A stretch of DNA of 64,000 nucleotides from Marsupella aquatica (Eukaryota; Marchantiophyta). The position numbers and the translations under genes were made by a program. The stretch spans positions 15,748,001-15,812,000 of the forward strand of contig OZ316895.1 of NCBI GenBank assembly GCA_973895155.1, given 5' to 3'. Below are positions 47,242-60,108 of the stretch, in pieces (position 1 is the stretch's first letter; every line of letters begins with the position of its first letter). The notes under the pieces are model-generated. The model saw nothing but the letters and a program-made list of their open reading frames with translations, was not told the DNA's origin and made no database searches.

Positions 47242-50200
47242 ATTATGTAAAGTTTGAGTATTTCATAAGCAGAGTCACCACTTTCAGGGTCATCTCTGTA
47301 GAAGGCGAAGTGCAGGTGCCAACGAAGGCCCCTCACTAGCGTCGCGGCTGATTCGGTTCTCAGCAGTGGTGGACCGGTTTCATAGATTTTTGGCGGATCT
47401 GTAACACGATCTTGGAATGTGTAGCATATTACCCGGGGTTAGTTGGAAATTTTCCAACCAGCTGCACCCGAAATAGTGTACCGTAATCAGAAACTCTCAT
47501 TCGGCAATGTGGAAGCCATCTTCTGTGAGGATCTCAGTGAACAGAACTTCTGGAGAGCGATCCTTGGGCAGATAGTTTTCCCTGTGGACTCTCTCCCACA
47601 GCAGTAGATAGTGTGGTTCTCATTTTACTTTTCCATGTTGTCAGCAGCTGAAGCAGCAGCCTCCCACATTAGAGAGAGCTGGACTTAGTATCATTAAGTC
47701 GACATTTTTTTGGGTGTCTAGGGCTTTCCGGTTCTTCTGAGGGCTTCGTTGTACCCTCCTAAGTGTACATAATTTATTTTTGAGCTGCTCATGTATTTAA
47801 TAGGCTGACGCCCCTGGTGAATGTTGCATGGGCTGTTTTCAGAGGCTGTTTTGAGGGCTCATTGCCGAACTTTGTGTCCTCTTGTTTTTACATTGTGAGA
47901 AGTGATCCCCTTGGTAATGAATTCGTTGGTGGATTTGTTATGATGTCTTCTTCATTTGCATTGAGAAGTGGTTGCCCTGGTGTTCAATTTGTTCCTCCGT
48001 TGGAAAGAAACTACCGTACTTCAAAATGGTCGATGCTTTAAAGACGAACAACACCGCATGGGCTTCAGAGACTGACTCTTGGCCATCTCGTCCCTTTGCC
48101 CTGCTCCGAGTTTTGGCCCATACTGCATCACATAAGGGCTGACAACATTGCTGGACTTCCGTTCATCTGCATGATATTTCTGCTTCTCGCTGCCCAGAAT
48201 TGGATCATCACCTCCTCACAGTTCGCTCTCGTCGCCTATTTCACTTCCAGGGTCTTGATAACTCGATCGTCGGAAAGCTCTGGTCTACTGCTAGTATTAC
48301 GGCGTTATGGAGAGATCGAATTCTTAGTTTAGGAGGGATGGGATACAAGGAGGAGGACGGGAAGTTAATGCCTCAGGACAAGCAAATTTCCTTATAATTG
48401 CAGCTTGTGTAGAATCTTCCACGTGAACTGACCCATGCTAGAAAGAGATGCAAAGGCATGGCACTGTCCCAAGAAACTTGGCATGGAGCAAAGGTAGTCT
48501 CATCCCACAGAGTTTGTCCTCGAGTTTTTATCCGCCTTGTTTACACCCACAAGAGGTACCTCAACAACCTGCTGCCGATATTGTTCGCTTCCATTTCTTT
48601 CATTCTCTCTAGTTAACATTCAAAAATGAGATGTTATTCGTGGAAAAGGATTTCTTCCGCGGTCCCGCGGTAATTCACATTCCATAGTTCATGGATGCCC
48701 TAACAGTCAGTATGACAAGTGGGACGGTAAAGGGTCTTCTTCTGCGCTCCCATGGTAAATGACATTCCAAGAGTTGTGTGTGTTTATAGAGTACCTCACG
48801 CCAAGTCTCTCAAAAATAGTAAAGGCTGTATGGTTACAATAATAGTTCCTCTGACAGGATATTGCGCCCCTAGTTGGTCACCTTGACTGGTGCATCGCCA
48901 CTGCACATTACAACAATGTCCATCGAATGAGGCACAAATTTCGTTCATTGTCTGGCGGGTATCAATCCTATCGACTATGTACATCGAAGACTAAGATGAA
49001 GTGCGTAACGTCCGCCAACGGAGAGAACAAGGGAAATAATTTAAAGCATTTACTTTGGTACTATCACTGCGTTGCGTAGTCCTTGATCTTGAGGGTTCCC
49101 GCCAAGATATCGACGTCCTGCGTTGAGTATCATGATTGAATGCCACCGAAAAGGGCTAAGCATATTGAATTGTATGGAATGTGACTGAAAGTGCCTCTGT
49201 TGAAATTGAAAGATCAAATTCTATTGATAACGAAGCGGGCAGCAATTTGAAGTACTTCGCGACATTTTCATCAACGGCAGAACCTTGTGCAATCCCCCTG
49301 AAAAAGGTTTGGGGCAATGGTCGAGGCACTAGACAAATATCTACCGTAATTCAGGCTACAACCGTACAGTATTGGATAAATTCACTACTCGATTCGACAC
49401 GCCAATTCCGACTTCTCTTCCGCAGTGCTCAATCAGTTTCCAAGATCAATTTCAACTTCTTGAAACGATATTGGAACAAACTGGTAGCATTTTAAAACAC
49501 ACTACCAGTTCCAGTAGTCAAGTTCGGAGAGTAAGGAAACAGTATGAAAAGTAGACACAGTACAAGAAGCAGCTCAGCAATAAACACAGCAGGTCCGAAA
49601 TCACCGACGGGCCGAAAGTCTCGGTGAACTTCGTATGTGAAAAGCTGCAATCTTCCTGTAAACACAGAAAAGTTTTTTGAGATTATAGAAAGCTCAACAC
49701 ACTATCTCAATGGAGACCGTTCACTCCCCGTCGAGTGCCATTCAACGTGTGGACGTCTGCAAGACATGCGGGACGACATAACTAATTGCTCTTTCGACGA
49801 CAAAGCTGGTCCACGAAATCTATGGTTATCAGGCTGAGTAAGTTCTTGATAGCTGGCCATCAGCATCTCATGGATAGTATTTTCTGTCTTAAACACTAAA
49901 CCGACTGACCTAGTATAGTGGACGGTTAGAAGATGCGGAGGTCACCCCCGAGGTCACTCGCCAATGAGGATGACTACTCCACTGGACGACAAAGCCGCCA
50001 CGAAAATTATGCGAACATCAAACTGGCACTTTAAACATATATCTGTAAAGCTCGTTCCCAGGCTGGATGATTCGATGTTCGATTGCCAGCTTCGACTTCC
50101 ATGATTTTCAAATTGGAGGATAGACATCAAATCGCGACATCAAATCGCAAACAGTCTATCCCCATGGATGCGTGTGACGCACGATCATTTCTCACTCTTT

Positions 50201-50898
50201 CCACATACAGTACAAATCAAGTAGTCCAGCGCGGATCATGCACCATTTCTCACGACAGAGAATAATTAGCAGTCAGGGTGTACGCATCAATACAACATGC
50301 CGACAGAAATCTCAATTCCGGACAAACATGGAATCATGGGACCTATCAATCTTCTCAGCCTACAGTCACCATTGCTGAGAGTTATTTGACACTCACAGAA
50401 AGAATATCGACATCAGTTCTGAGCCCTCATTGTGAGAAAATATCCGATACATTACATCGAACTGGCGACGAAAGAGAAAAAACTGATGAATTATTTACTA
50501 AAAAGGACAAAACGTCAAGAGGAGACACGCGGTATCTATATCATCAAAGCTTAAGCCAGACATGATGCTGACATCTGTATAAACTTTCATGGGCCATCCT
50601 TATCCACCTAAGGGACGGAACATCAGTCCGCCTGTCCTTGCTCTGTCTCACCACTCAGAACCTGATTGGTTATTGCTCCTAACAATACATAGACACTAAA
50701 ATCTCTGCTGAGGTCAGAATTCATCTGGCTGAATTTACCAGCACCATCTTGGAACTGAATTGAGGCCTCGCATTTCGCATTTCGCGCCAGGGAAGATGCC
50801 AAAATCTCTATCACAGCAGATTCAAGCGTTGACATTTGTTTCCTTGGACCACGCCAGAGAATCCTCATCCATATGATAACAGCCGCTCGCTACGGCAA
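47242..50898. other. Intergenic; no gene recognised
   Basis: The first part is probably the NLR 3' UTR. Further on there are only short open frames (for example 47817-48041, 48096-48332, 49181-49495 and 50278-50565), without signature, signal peptide or splice pattern that I could support. A weak imperfect repeat is visible around 48640-48770. Confidence 0.5.
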
Positions 50899-51222
50899 CT
50901 AGGAGGACGCGCTAAGAGGCCTGAATGGATTCAGACCGTGGCATTTGAATCGGCAATAGTCAAGGAACTCAAGCACGTCGGAACTGAGCTGGAGACTGCA
51001 GACTTCTGTGATGCCGCAAGGGTAAACGATATCGTTTATCATATAGTCGCAGCAGTCGTCCTTATCTGGAGCAGTTGTTAGGCACGAATCCAATCCGGTA
51101 GCTAGGCCGGACGCCGTGCACACCGCTGCACTCGCCCTCGGCACCGAGCACGAAAGAAAGCAAAACGCCAGCAGTGCCACTGCTACCAGGTGATGAGCGT
51201 GTGACGTAGAGCAGTTCGCCAT
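50899..51222 (-). CDS. Small secreted eight-cysteine protein
   Basis: A single-exon frame of 107 residues. The N-terminus has a good signal peptide: a hydrophobic core at about residues 12-25 and a likely cleavage after ASA (residue 32). The mature part is about 75 residues with exactly eight cysteines, at 35, 47, 57, 58, 69, 75, 90 and 94. This gives spacings 11, 9, 0, 10, 5, 14 and 3. The C, C, CC order resembles the eight-cysteine motif of lipid-transfer proteins and related families, but the CXC element is replaced by C-x5-C and the last two cysteines are only three apart, so it is not a standard LTP. The product is probably an extracellular disulfide-rich peptide with unknown activity. 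Neighbouring genes give no hint. The start follows from the signal peptide. Confidence 0.7.
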   Translation of the reverse strand: MANCSTSHAHHLVAVALLAFCFLSCSVPRASAAVCTASGLATGLDSCLTTAPDKDDCCDYMINDIVYPCGITEVCSLQLSSDVLEFLDYCRFKCHGLNPFRPLSASS

Positions 51223-51800
51223 CTCGTAGTATCGATCACGGATCCCTCAGCTCACAGACTCAAGGTAACGCCTGTCGTCTCTTGAAAGAACAGTAAAAAC
51301 AAATCAACACAGACGAATAGATGAAACCAATCACTGGAAAATCCGGATGCCAGATCAAACAGACCGAAGGAAACGCAAGGCCAGTAGGACACACAACGAA
51401 GCAAGTAACAACGCCACATTAGAAAGAGGAGCCACTCGAGTCACATAGGAACAGGACTTACGCAGAGAGTCCACCGCAGTATATCGTGTACAGAATATCT
51501 TAGTTCTCCAGCCCGAGAAAGGAGAATGCACAGGAAATGCTCACCTCGTCTCGCCTCGCATTCTTTCATTCAATAAATTATCTGTGAAGATTGACGGGCA
51601 AACAGGGAGGCAGAGAGGTAGCCACGCAGGCAGCACAGGCAGGTAGGAAGGCGAATCGTGGAAAGACCTTTACTGCTAAAGAGTTCATTTCAATCGAATC
51701 ATCATCATTGCGGTCGTGCCGTGTGCCCTGTCTGAACAGTCGCTCGAGAGGAGGTTTCTCGAGGAAAAGAGAGAAAGAGAAAGAGAACGAGAACAGAACG
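51223..51800. other. Upstream region of the secreted-protein gene
   Basis: No gene seen. It probably contains the promoter of the minus-strand gene ending at 50899. Short plus-strand frames near 51591 run into the minisatellite and are not supported. Confidence 0.5.
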
Positions 51801-51802
51801 AG

Positions 51803-51960
51803 AATGGACGGACGGTGAACGGACGGTGCGACGGAGGGACGAACGGTGAAATGGACGGTGAAACGGAGGGCCGAACGGTGAAATGGACGGTGAAACAGAC
51901 GGTGAGACGGAGGGACGAACGGTAAAACGGACGGTGAGATGGACGGACGGACGGACGGAC
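51803..51960. repeat. Minisatellite of GGACGGTGAA(A/T)-type units
   Basis: Short units of 10-12 bases built from ACGGTGA and GGACGGA recur with variants, ending in a run of pure GGAC tetramers. All six frames look falsely open here because of the repeat. Confidence 0.9.
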
Positions 51961-52079
51961 ACTGTGAAGGGATGATCGGAAGGAGACGTGGTCAAGGAGC
52001 GATCGAGACGAGATGGAACCCCACAGAAGGTGAAGAAAGATGCGTGGTTCCCTGTAATCCACTGGCACACCCTGTTTCT

Positions 52080-52500
52080 TTGGTCTATTTTAAAACAACT
52101 AACTACCCAATATTCTAAACATGTCTCCCTAAACTACCCAATATTCTGAACATATCTCCCTAAAGTAACCAATATTAACTACCCAATATTATTAACCTGT
52201 TCTCCAAACAAAATTAATTACTACCCTGTCTCTCATTTTATATTTGAATTAATATTAACTTGCATATGGGGTTCTTATAGTCAAGTGCAGCTAAGGAAGC
52301 ATGGCCAAGGGGTTTCACGGTGGGCTCAGGCTATCTAGTAACAACCTCTCACATGGCAATGAGAACCCATATACAAATTAATATCAACTCAAATACAAAA
52401 TGAGGGATATGGTGATAATTAATTTTGTTTTGGGGGCACACTAATAATATTGGGTAATTTGGGGGACAGGTTAATAAAAAGCTATATTTTAAAATGGGGG
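52080..52500. mobile_element. Hairpin MITE with long inverted arms
   Basis: The left arm at about 52190-52275 and the right arm at about 52363-52442 are complementary over roughly 80 bases (AAACAAAATTAATTA and CTCATTTT(A/G)TATTTGA blocks). The outer parts, ACCCAATATTATTA and CCTGTCCCCCAAA-like motifs, extend the pairing to about 52471. The left end is confused by two extra copies of an 'actacccaatattct' block. The inner loop of about 90 bases is unique. The outermost motif resembles the ends of copies A and B, but the inner sequence is different. Confidence 0.8.
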
Positions 52501-53847
52501 TCAAGAGCATGAAAAGAACAAAGGTAAATTCCATACTGAATTGAGCTCACTCAAGATACTCATGGGTGTCAACTTCAAATGTTATAACTTTCCATGGAGT
52601 TTCACCAACTTCTTGTTGAAAAAATTCAAAAACCAAGACTGAACAAAGGTTACATGTGTATGACTACTCATGGAGGTGTGTAACCATGTTCCAGTCAAAG
52701 AGTGTCAAAAAACAAGAAAACGTCTGACAAACCCTTACAGTCACCCCATTCCAGATAGTTTTTTTCCCTCCTCTTCCAATTTAAATTTTGGTTGGATTTT
52801 CTAATTTGTCAATCCAAGAGTTAACAAAAACAAGATCCATTTTAACCCATTTTTATCCTTTCCCAAGTCAACTTTATTAGGATTCACTATATTTGTCGAT
52901 CCAGGAGTGTACGAAACGAAAAACATCTGACACCCCTTCAATCAACCCCCTCACAATCAAAAGAGTGTCATTTGACTGGATAATTTTGTTCCCTCCTTGA
53001 TTGGTTCCCTCCTTTTCCAACTTAAATTTGGGTAAAATTCACACGATTTTGTCAGTTTTACTGTTCATATTTTGGTATGATTACCATGTTAGAAATTTTG
53101 GTAGGATCCTTCATTAAAATGAAAGATAGATTTCTTATAATTTGTGACCAAGGTAGGACCCAAGACTTGTACACACCCAAAGAACGCTCCGGATGTTATT
53201 TCGCGTATTACGTGTGGAGGTAATGCACAGGTACCTGAACAGTAACTAACCCGAACCTCAAGGGCGGGTTACACACCCTCCAGAAAGCACAACATGTTTC
53301 TTATTTAAGAGGGGACTTTGAGTAAGTTGGGGAAAATCCTCGTTCTTTTTTTCGTATTATACAGTTCTTAACCAACCACCAAGCCCCAGTGAACTAGATT
53401 TGAAACTAAGCTGGAGCATAGTGTACAACACTAACAAGTAAGTTAAGCAGTCTCTAAGGAGAATGCTGGTAACCTTTTTAATATATCATCCATAGTCCCC
53501 ATCACAAATAACGTATTTCTCTCTCATACAACTCCCCATACTAATGTCATCAACGTCAACCCCCTTAAAAACATTTACCCATCAACACATACTTCCCCAA
53601 TCCCAATTTCACTTCGTTTCCTACGCCTGCAAAAATTTATGGCCGTTCTACTTGTTTCTCACGAGAAAATGATTCACTCAGCATTTGGGCCTGGAAAATT
53701 ACTACAATCTGGTAAGACCTAGATGTGCTCAAGCACCAGTCCATAGAGTGCTAAAAATTGCCTACTCCTCTTGGTTTTTTTCTTCAATTTAGAATCCCGA
53801 CCTCACCAGTATCTGCCCTGCTCTCATGTAGCAGGTCCCTTCGTGAC
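52501..53847. other. Gene-free AT-rich stretch before the helicase 3' end
   Basis: No supported gene. The last few hundred bases probably include the helicase 3' UTR (minus strand). Confidence 0.55.
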
Positions 53848-56800
53848 TTACCCCTTCTTCGTGCTCCTGTTACCCTTGAATGATGATTCCTTCTTCTTTC
53901 CAAGACCACCCTTAAAAGATCCTCTTTTTGAAGATGGTCCTGACTTGCCTGGACCACCCTTTCCTTTCTTCCCAGCGGCGAACTTTTGTCTCATGGCCTT
54001 CTTTTGCCTATGCTTCCGAACCTCCTCCACTCCCCGCAACTCATCCTTTGCATTCGCATTAGGTAGAGGCCCTTTGCGCTTTCTCCCAGGTCCTGATGCT
54101 GCTGCACCTGAACGCCTTTGGTTTCCTCCTGATTATGACAAATTAAGGACATTGTGTTGTCAGCACCAAACTAAAGACAAAGTTCACTAAAAGTGCTTAC
54201 TTAAGGTCATCAGAATCGCCGACTACCAGAAGTCATCAACTATAGTGCAGTTCTGGGCGGCAATCAAAATTACCTCCAGAATCTTCTTCATCTCCGCGTG
54301 TTGAAACACGCATGTGTGATCGCTCCTTCCATCTCTTGTACATGCCTCTATTGCCTGCGTTTACTTTGGCACCACTCTCTGTCTTGATCTGCAGAGAGCA
54401 CAAGACCACAATCAATACCCAAAAGTTTAGCCCAACTCGCAAGACTGTCCCATTTAATGCAGTACCAACTCGAATCAGAAACTAAACACGCATGAACATT
54501 TGAAGTGTAAGATGTCAGAAGGGGAACTCTTGTCTGCAAGAACCCCCACCCACATGAAAATAGCACATAAGAGACTAAAATAAATTCAGGACACAGGCAG
54601 TATCACAAACCTTTCCAGCGGCAGTAACTTTTTCGCCTTTGTTCAGCTTGATGTACTTCTTACTTTTCTAGAGAGAGTAAAACAATCTTTGTTAATACAT
54701 CGCAAGAAAATACCACGCTCAACGAAAATTTGAAACTACTAACTCCTGTTTGCGTATCGACGAAAATGATCACTACCCTCCTCAGTTGACAAGAAGTTAG
54801 CCTGGCTAGCTAGACGCATTTATCTCCTTCGATGCAACCTTGGTTCCTAACTTATGGACGTAAGTTATCAGCCACCAACCTTGTCCCAATGGTACGTAGC
54901 TTTCTGCTTCTGGACACCTGCTGAATCATCAGCAATGAGGTCAAGAACCTCTGTGTCCATCCTGGAAAAATCAGAAAAACAGAGTGTAAGATTACAGCCC
55001 TAACAGCTCTCGCAAATGAAGCACAATGCGGTAATAAACCCTGGGCACTCCGACATACCTACTGGGTCCGCCTTCACCTTTCTCTGCATTGTCAACTTCC
55101 AAGCCCGCTTCGGAATGCTGCACAGAGTGAGATGGTGAGATCAGTAATCATGTTATCATCTACTTCATGACATTGAGAAGATACTGTGCGTACCACCATC
55201 AACCCAATTCAAGCAGTGGCGTTGCTAGAACTGAGGCCAGGATGAGTTCAGGAATTCTACCAGAAGCGTACGAGATTCACTAACGTTCTTGAAGAAGGCA
55301 ACATCAAACTTTTCCTGGAATCCTAATACCTGCCATAACATATTTCTTTGCAACAAGATAGTGAGTGCACTCCAGTACTCACTCTATTCAAGGGTATTGA
55401 GCTGATGTAAAATTCCTCATCCTTGAAGCTTGTTGGCAGCAGTTTCACTGAAAAACAGGTGCGACAAAATTTAACGAAACAACGCAGCTGACTTCCAGCC
55501 AGAAAGCAATCTGGAGGGCCTCCAAAATTCAAGTTTCAATTCTCAGGGATGCGATGTAAAGAGAAAAAAACAAACTAGAATATGGCATCAAGTAATAGCA
55601 AGTACCTCCTCCCGTTTTCTTCCTCCTCTTGCTCGTAGGAGCATCTGTGGATGGCGGTCCACGATCCTCCTCATCCTGAGACTAGAAAGCCACAGGAAAA
55701 ATTAGAGGAAAGACAACAGACATAATACAATGCTTTAAACAATGAAAGCCGACTTGAAGCCACATCATAAGATTCAACTTACAGAAAATGCTTGCTTCGT
55801 AGCTTTCAAGGTTGCCTCTTTCTGTTGTGTTGCAATGATTACATGCTCATGCACAGCCCTCTTTCTCTTCATAATTTCCACCACATCAGCTGCGGGGGAC
55901 TGCAAATAACTCAAGAAATCATAAATAAGATGAGCACCAATTGCAAGCGGAACATGGTCAGAAATATGATTATGTCCTCGAAGACTGTACTCTTAGTACA
56001 CCGTCTGCCACCTCGGAAGACCCCGCACTCTAGGTAGATGAAACTAAGATGAGGGCTGGGATGGGCTTTCAGGGCACCCTGAGAAAGAAAGTTTACCTTC
56101 TTCATCTTGGCTTTGGCCGCTTCAGCCTCTGACTCCAGAACTGTCTGCTTCGGCCTGAAAAAATGAACTGCCCGAGTCGATTATTTGCTCTCCAACTTAG
56201 AATCCGGAATACCTTCTATACACAAGTGCGTCAACGAAATTGCATCCAGGATCAATTGACACCAGACAGCAGGATAGGAAAGAGAAGCGATAACACTGGA
56301 ACAAGCCAGAGGAATCGAACAATGACGTCTTAGAGCCTATCAAAGATCTTCCGTTATGGCATTCAGTAAGTATTATAAGAAACAAGTACCCACCTGTAAG
56401 CTCGGACTTTTTCTGCAAAAGCTGCAATATCTGCCTCCACACCGTGAACTTGGTCCCTCAACATCGGGTGCAGACCCTCACGGTCTAGCTCTTTTGCTCG
56501 CTTGCAGGATTCAAAAGAAGGTGCAGGTCGTGTCTTTGCATACAATCGAAAAGCATTTCCGCAAGCCTTCTGAAGAGCCAAGAGTTCTGTGCTATTGTTG
56601 ATGACTTCACGCAACCTTTCCGTACAGGAGTCTATCACCATCTGGGGAAATCGTCCATACACTGTTCCTCTTGCCACAGCTTTCTCCATACTGTCCAAAA
56701 CCTTTTCCCTGTCCGTCCCTATTTCCTCCTCTGTAGGAGCTGGCTTGCAGGGTCTAGACAAAAATAAATGCAAATCCAACACAAACGGCATTTCGTCACC

Positions 56801-58336
56801 GGCAACGAAAGAGAACGCTGTTCCCGATCGACCGGCTCGTGCAGCTCGTCCCACCCTGTGCACAAACAATTTGGGCTTCGGAGGAAAATCATAATTAATG
56901 ACATTGTCGATCAGAGGGATGTCAATACCCCGAGCTGCAACATCCGTGACCAGAAGAAGCATGGTTTTTCTTGCCCGGAACTTGGCCAGATGTATTGTGC
57001 GAGCAGTCTGATCCATCGCTCCATACACTACAGAGAGATCAATCCCTTCTGCCTTCAAAAGCTCAAATAAATATTCCACATGGTGTTTTGTGGAAACAAA
57101 TATTATGGTCTGCTGATCGGCTGGAATTAAGTCTCTGACCAGATAAACTAGAGCTGCTGGCTTCTCATCATGCCGCAACGTGAAAACGGCCAGCTTCAAA
57201 TCTGGACTGATCTTAGTTTCTGTATCTAAGCGGACGATATGTGGATCCCGCAGCCCAGCCTTGGCAAAATCAGCAAGAAGGCGAGGGAGTGTTGCACTGA
57301 ACAATAGTGTCTGGCGGTTGTCGTTCATGCGAGCCAAAATCTGCTGGAGTTGTTCCGCAAATCCCATTTCAAACAGCCGGTCAGCTTCATCAAAGACTGC
57401 GTACTCCACCGTCCTCAATGACATATCCTCCACTTCCGAAAGATGATGCATCAAACGACCAGGGGTTGCAATTATAATGTCCGGATTTTTCGCCAGCTCT
57501 TCAAATTGAGATTCCATACTGTCCCCTCCCACCAAAACTGTGGCTCTCAGATCTGTTTTTTCAAGCACAATTCAGAAACCCACACGATTAGAACTCAAAA
57601 TTTCGAATTCCAAACAGATCTCACAATGCTACAAGAGGTAATTTCATGACCAAATTCCAACACTAGAAGATCTCGAAAGTTACTATCTTGATCAAGTTCC
57701 AGTCCAGCGGGAAGCCAAGCCCTCATTAAAGAATGTTAATCGTGGAATATGACACCTAAAACCCTGAACCCTACTATATGAACGACACCAAAGACACTTA
57801 TAATATTCCAAACCGTTCTTTCATTTGCTAGATTCTGTCCTGGGAAGACACACTACTACATGTGAAAGTGCTTCAATTCATTTGTCGCGGACAGCCCTCA
57901 GAGAAATTCATTCAAGCAGGAATTTAACTCATAAGACATTAATTAATTGTTCGAAGGAGCTGCGAGCAGACGCGGTAGGCGAGAGGTAAGAGCGATGGAA
58001 GGGCTGCATACCAGTGTAGCACCCGAGTTCTTTGCAGAATTTGAACGTCTGCAATGCGAGCTCTCTGGTGGGAGACAGAATCACAGCCCTAGCGCCAGCT
58101 TTGGTGGAGTGTACCTTGAGTTTTTCCAGCATAGGAACAAGGAATGCTGCCGTTTTTCCCGAACCAGTCCGCGCCATGGCAACCACATCGTAACCCGCCA
58201 TCACCAAAGGCAGAGTCTTCCTCTGGATGGGAGTCGGCACCTGATATCCTTTCTTCTTCACGGCTCTATACACCGGGAGACTGAGCCCGAGGGACTCGAA
58301 TCCCCCGGATTTCGGTTTCTTCTTCTCCCTCCCCAT
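53848..58336 (-). CDS. RH29: DEAD-box ATP-dependent RNA helicase, DBP10/DDX54/RH29 type
   Basis: Twelve minus-strand exons: 58336-58012, 57552-56394, 56154-56097, 55899-55783, 55681-55606, 55447-55383, 55329-55285, 55117-55059, 54961-54880, 54667-54611, 54388-54274 and 54128-53848. Joined they give 812 residues, with phases consistent at every junction. Motifs in order: Q-motif region [11 protein letters not shown] (30-40), Walker A ARTGSGKT (55-62), [30 protein letters not shown] and [13 protein letters not shown]. The C-terminal DBP10CT region is marked by [17 protein letters not shown] and continues through [17 protein letters not shown]. The tail is very Lys/Gly/Ser-rich and basic, as in nucleolar proteins. 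Yeast Dbp10 acts in 60S ribosomal subunit assembly, so a nucleolar role in pre-rRNA maturation is expected. Length is close to the plant homologues. Confidence 0.95.
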
Positions 58337-59765
58337 CGCGACAAACCCTCACAAACGCGAGGGAGGAAATCTATCGAGACTACTAAACAATGAACCCGTC
58401 ACCCTCTAAAATTACACAACAGATGCGAAATCATTCCAGCAAATTGCCTTCCGTCCCCCGAAATAGAGAATCTGCTGCTTGGAGCTTTCATCATCCGAAG
58501 GACCTCATCAGGCGATAAAGCTTCACCCCTCCGAGACTCTCCTCCTGTCGTTGTCGTTGGTACCCTCAACTAAACCTCCGAGAACTGTATCAATTCCAGC
58601 ATGGAGGACCGGCTCCTAAACCCATCGAAGGTCCTGCCATCTTCCCGAAGACAGGAAATGCCACACCTTTAGGCAGGGCTCGCGGTTTAGGGCATCGAGA
58701 AGTGTAATTTAGGTCTACGTCGGTTGCAAAACAAGTCCCCCTGGATTTTGTCACAACTAGCCTGAATACCCCTTCTAGAGATGACGAGAAAAAAAACATA
58801 AAAGGACTGCATGGTATTTTCTGTTCATTTTTGTCCCATTCCTGTTTTTTGGTTATGCACCATCGTTTGCGATTATGTGTGTACATAAATGATGGCGTAA
58901 ATGTATCACAAGTGCAAGGCTGTGTGAAAGGCAAACAATAAGGAATACCTTTCTTTTGCTACTTACTAACACCACTATAAGTTAGGGAAAAAAGTTAATC
59001 AATGTTGGACTCGATAAAATATAAGAAAATAATGACTTTAAATGTGAATAATGAAATCTGTGTACATGTGATGACAAACTTTTTCAATGGATATATTAGA
59101 GCAAACCTTTTACAACTGCCATTTTTAGGGTTAAGTAATCTCTGTATTTCATGTCCAACACAGATACACAAACTACACAGGTCCACAAACTATTTCATTA
59201 GTGGTGGGGACTTGCAAACTGGTCCCAAACCTTATTGTGCACACTATTATCACAAATCCTATTGTTCAGCATATGATTATATAATCTTACTCAAATGCTA
59301 CTAACTCTTCAGTTCCTATCTCTGTATATAATGTCCAACACAGATCCACAAATTACACAGGTACACAAAATGATTCAGATTTGTGGTAGGGATCAATAAA
59401 ATTAGTTTTGGGTGACTTGGTACTTGTGTCTCAATGCTTATTCCTTTACAAAATTGTTGGCCCCACTTCTATTCCCATATGCCATGTTTCTAGGAGACAA
59501 GTGTTTAGTTTCTAAACTACTGTGAATCCCTTTCAAAAAAATGGTGGGTTTCTCATTGTTTTTCTCAAATTGACCTAGGTAAGTCACACAAAACTTAGGA
59601 AACAGAACTCTGAGCTGTAGTTAAAACAGGAGGGGGTGAAAAGTTTGTTTCTCACACCTCTTGGATTAGATCACACTCTTGCAAATAGATAATTTAAGGT
59701 TTGGATATTCATAATGTATGAAATTCAATTTAATATAATTTGGATATAGGAAAAAAATAAAATAT
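58337..59765. other. Helicase promoter side and AT-rich intergenic sequence
   Basis: The first few hundred bases are the probable 5' UTR and promoter of the minus-strand helicase. Beyond that it is AT-rich with an imperfect direct repeat at about 59139-59210 and 59317-59390 (shared TCTCTGTAT, ATGTCCAACACAGAT and ACACAGGT blocks). No gene seen. Confidence 0.55.
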
Positions 59766-60108
59766 GTTGAGCAAAGATAACATCCACAACAGCAACCCCA
59801 TGAACATTCAACAAACAAGTAGTCAATACAAAGAGATACACGAGTCACCTCAGCTTGAGGTTACATCCACAGGAACACATGAGGGTTTTATTGCACTCTA
59901 GACTAACCCATCGGCCATACCAAGTCTTCGCAATACAAGATCCTATCTCTCAACTGGTTCCATAACAATGAGCTTGAGTTTCTCATATCCAAGCAAAGAC
60001 CATTTGGGATATAGTGTGTAAGCTAGTTAACCTAATCTAGTCCACGACTAAGGTCAGCCCTTACTACAGTTACAATAGTAACCTTAGAACTAAGAGTAAA
60101 TTTTAACA
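59766..60108 (+). mobile_element. Solo LTR with 5-bp target-site duplication
   Basis: It starts TGTTGAGC and ends TTTTAACA, giving TGTT...AACA inverted termini typical of LTRs. It is flanked on both sides by AAATA (59761-59765 and 60109-60113). No internal retroelement sequence is attached. A diverged copy lies at 38734-39081. Solo LTRs arise by recombination between the two LTRs of an element. Confidence 0.85.

Noticed and set aside
47817-48397. Short plus-strand frames with hydrophobic stretches after the NLR gene
   Set aside because: Hydrophobic segments are short, frames overlap without conserved order, and there is no supporting start or splice signal.
51685-52070. Two long minus-strand open frames rich in Arg, Pro and Ser
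   Set aside because: They are produced by the GGACGG minisatellite, which opens several frames at once. The residue pattern is low-complexity and periodic, with no domain.
53771-54190. 139-residue plus-strand frame rich in Pro and Phe
   Set aside because: It is the antisense of the Lys/Gly-rich last helicase exon; composition is explained by that exon.
57947-58393. 148-residue plus-strand frame opposite helicase exon 1
   Set aside because: It is the antisense of a strongly conserved DEAD-box exon and has no motif of its own.
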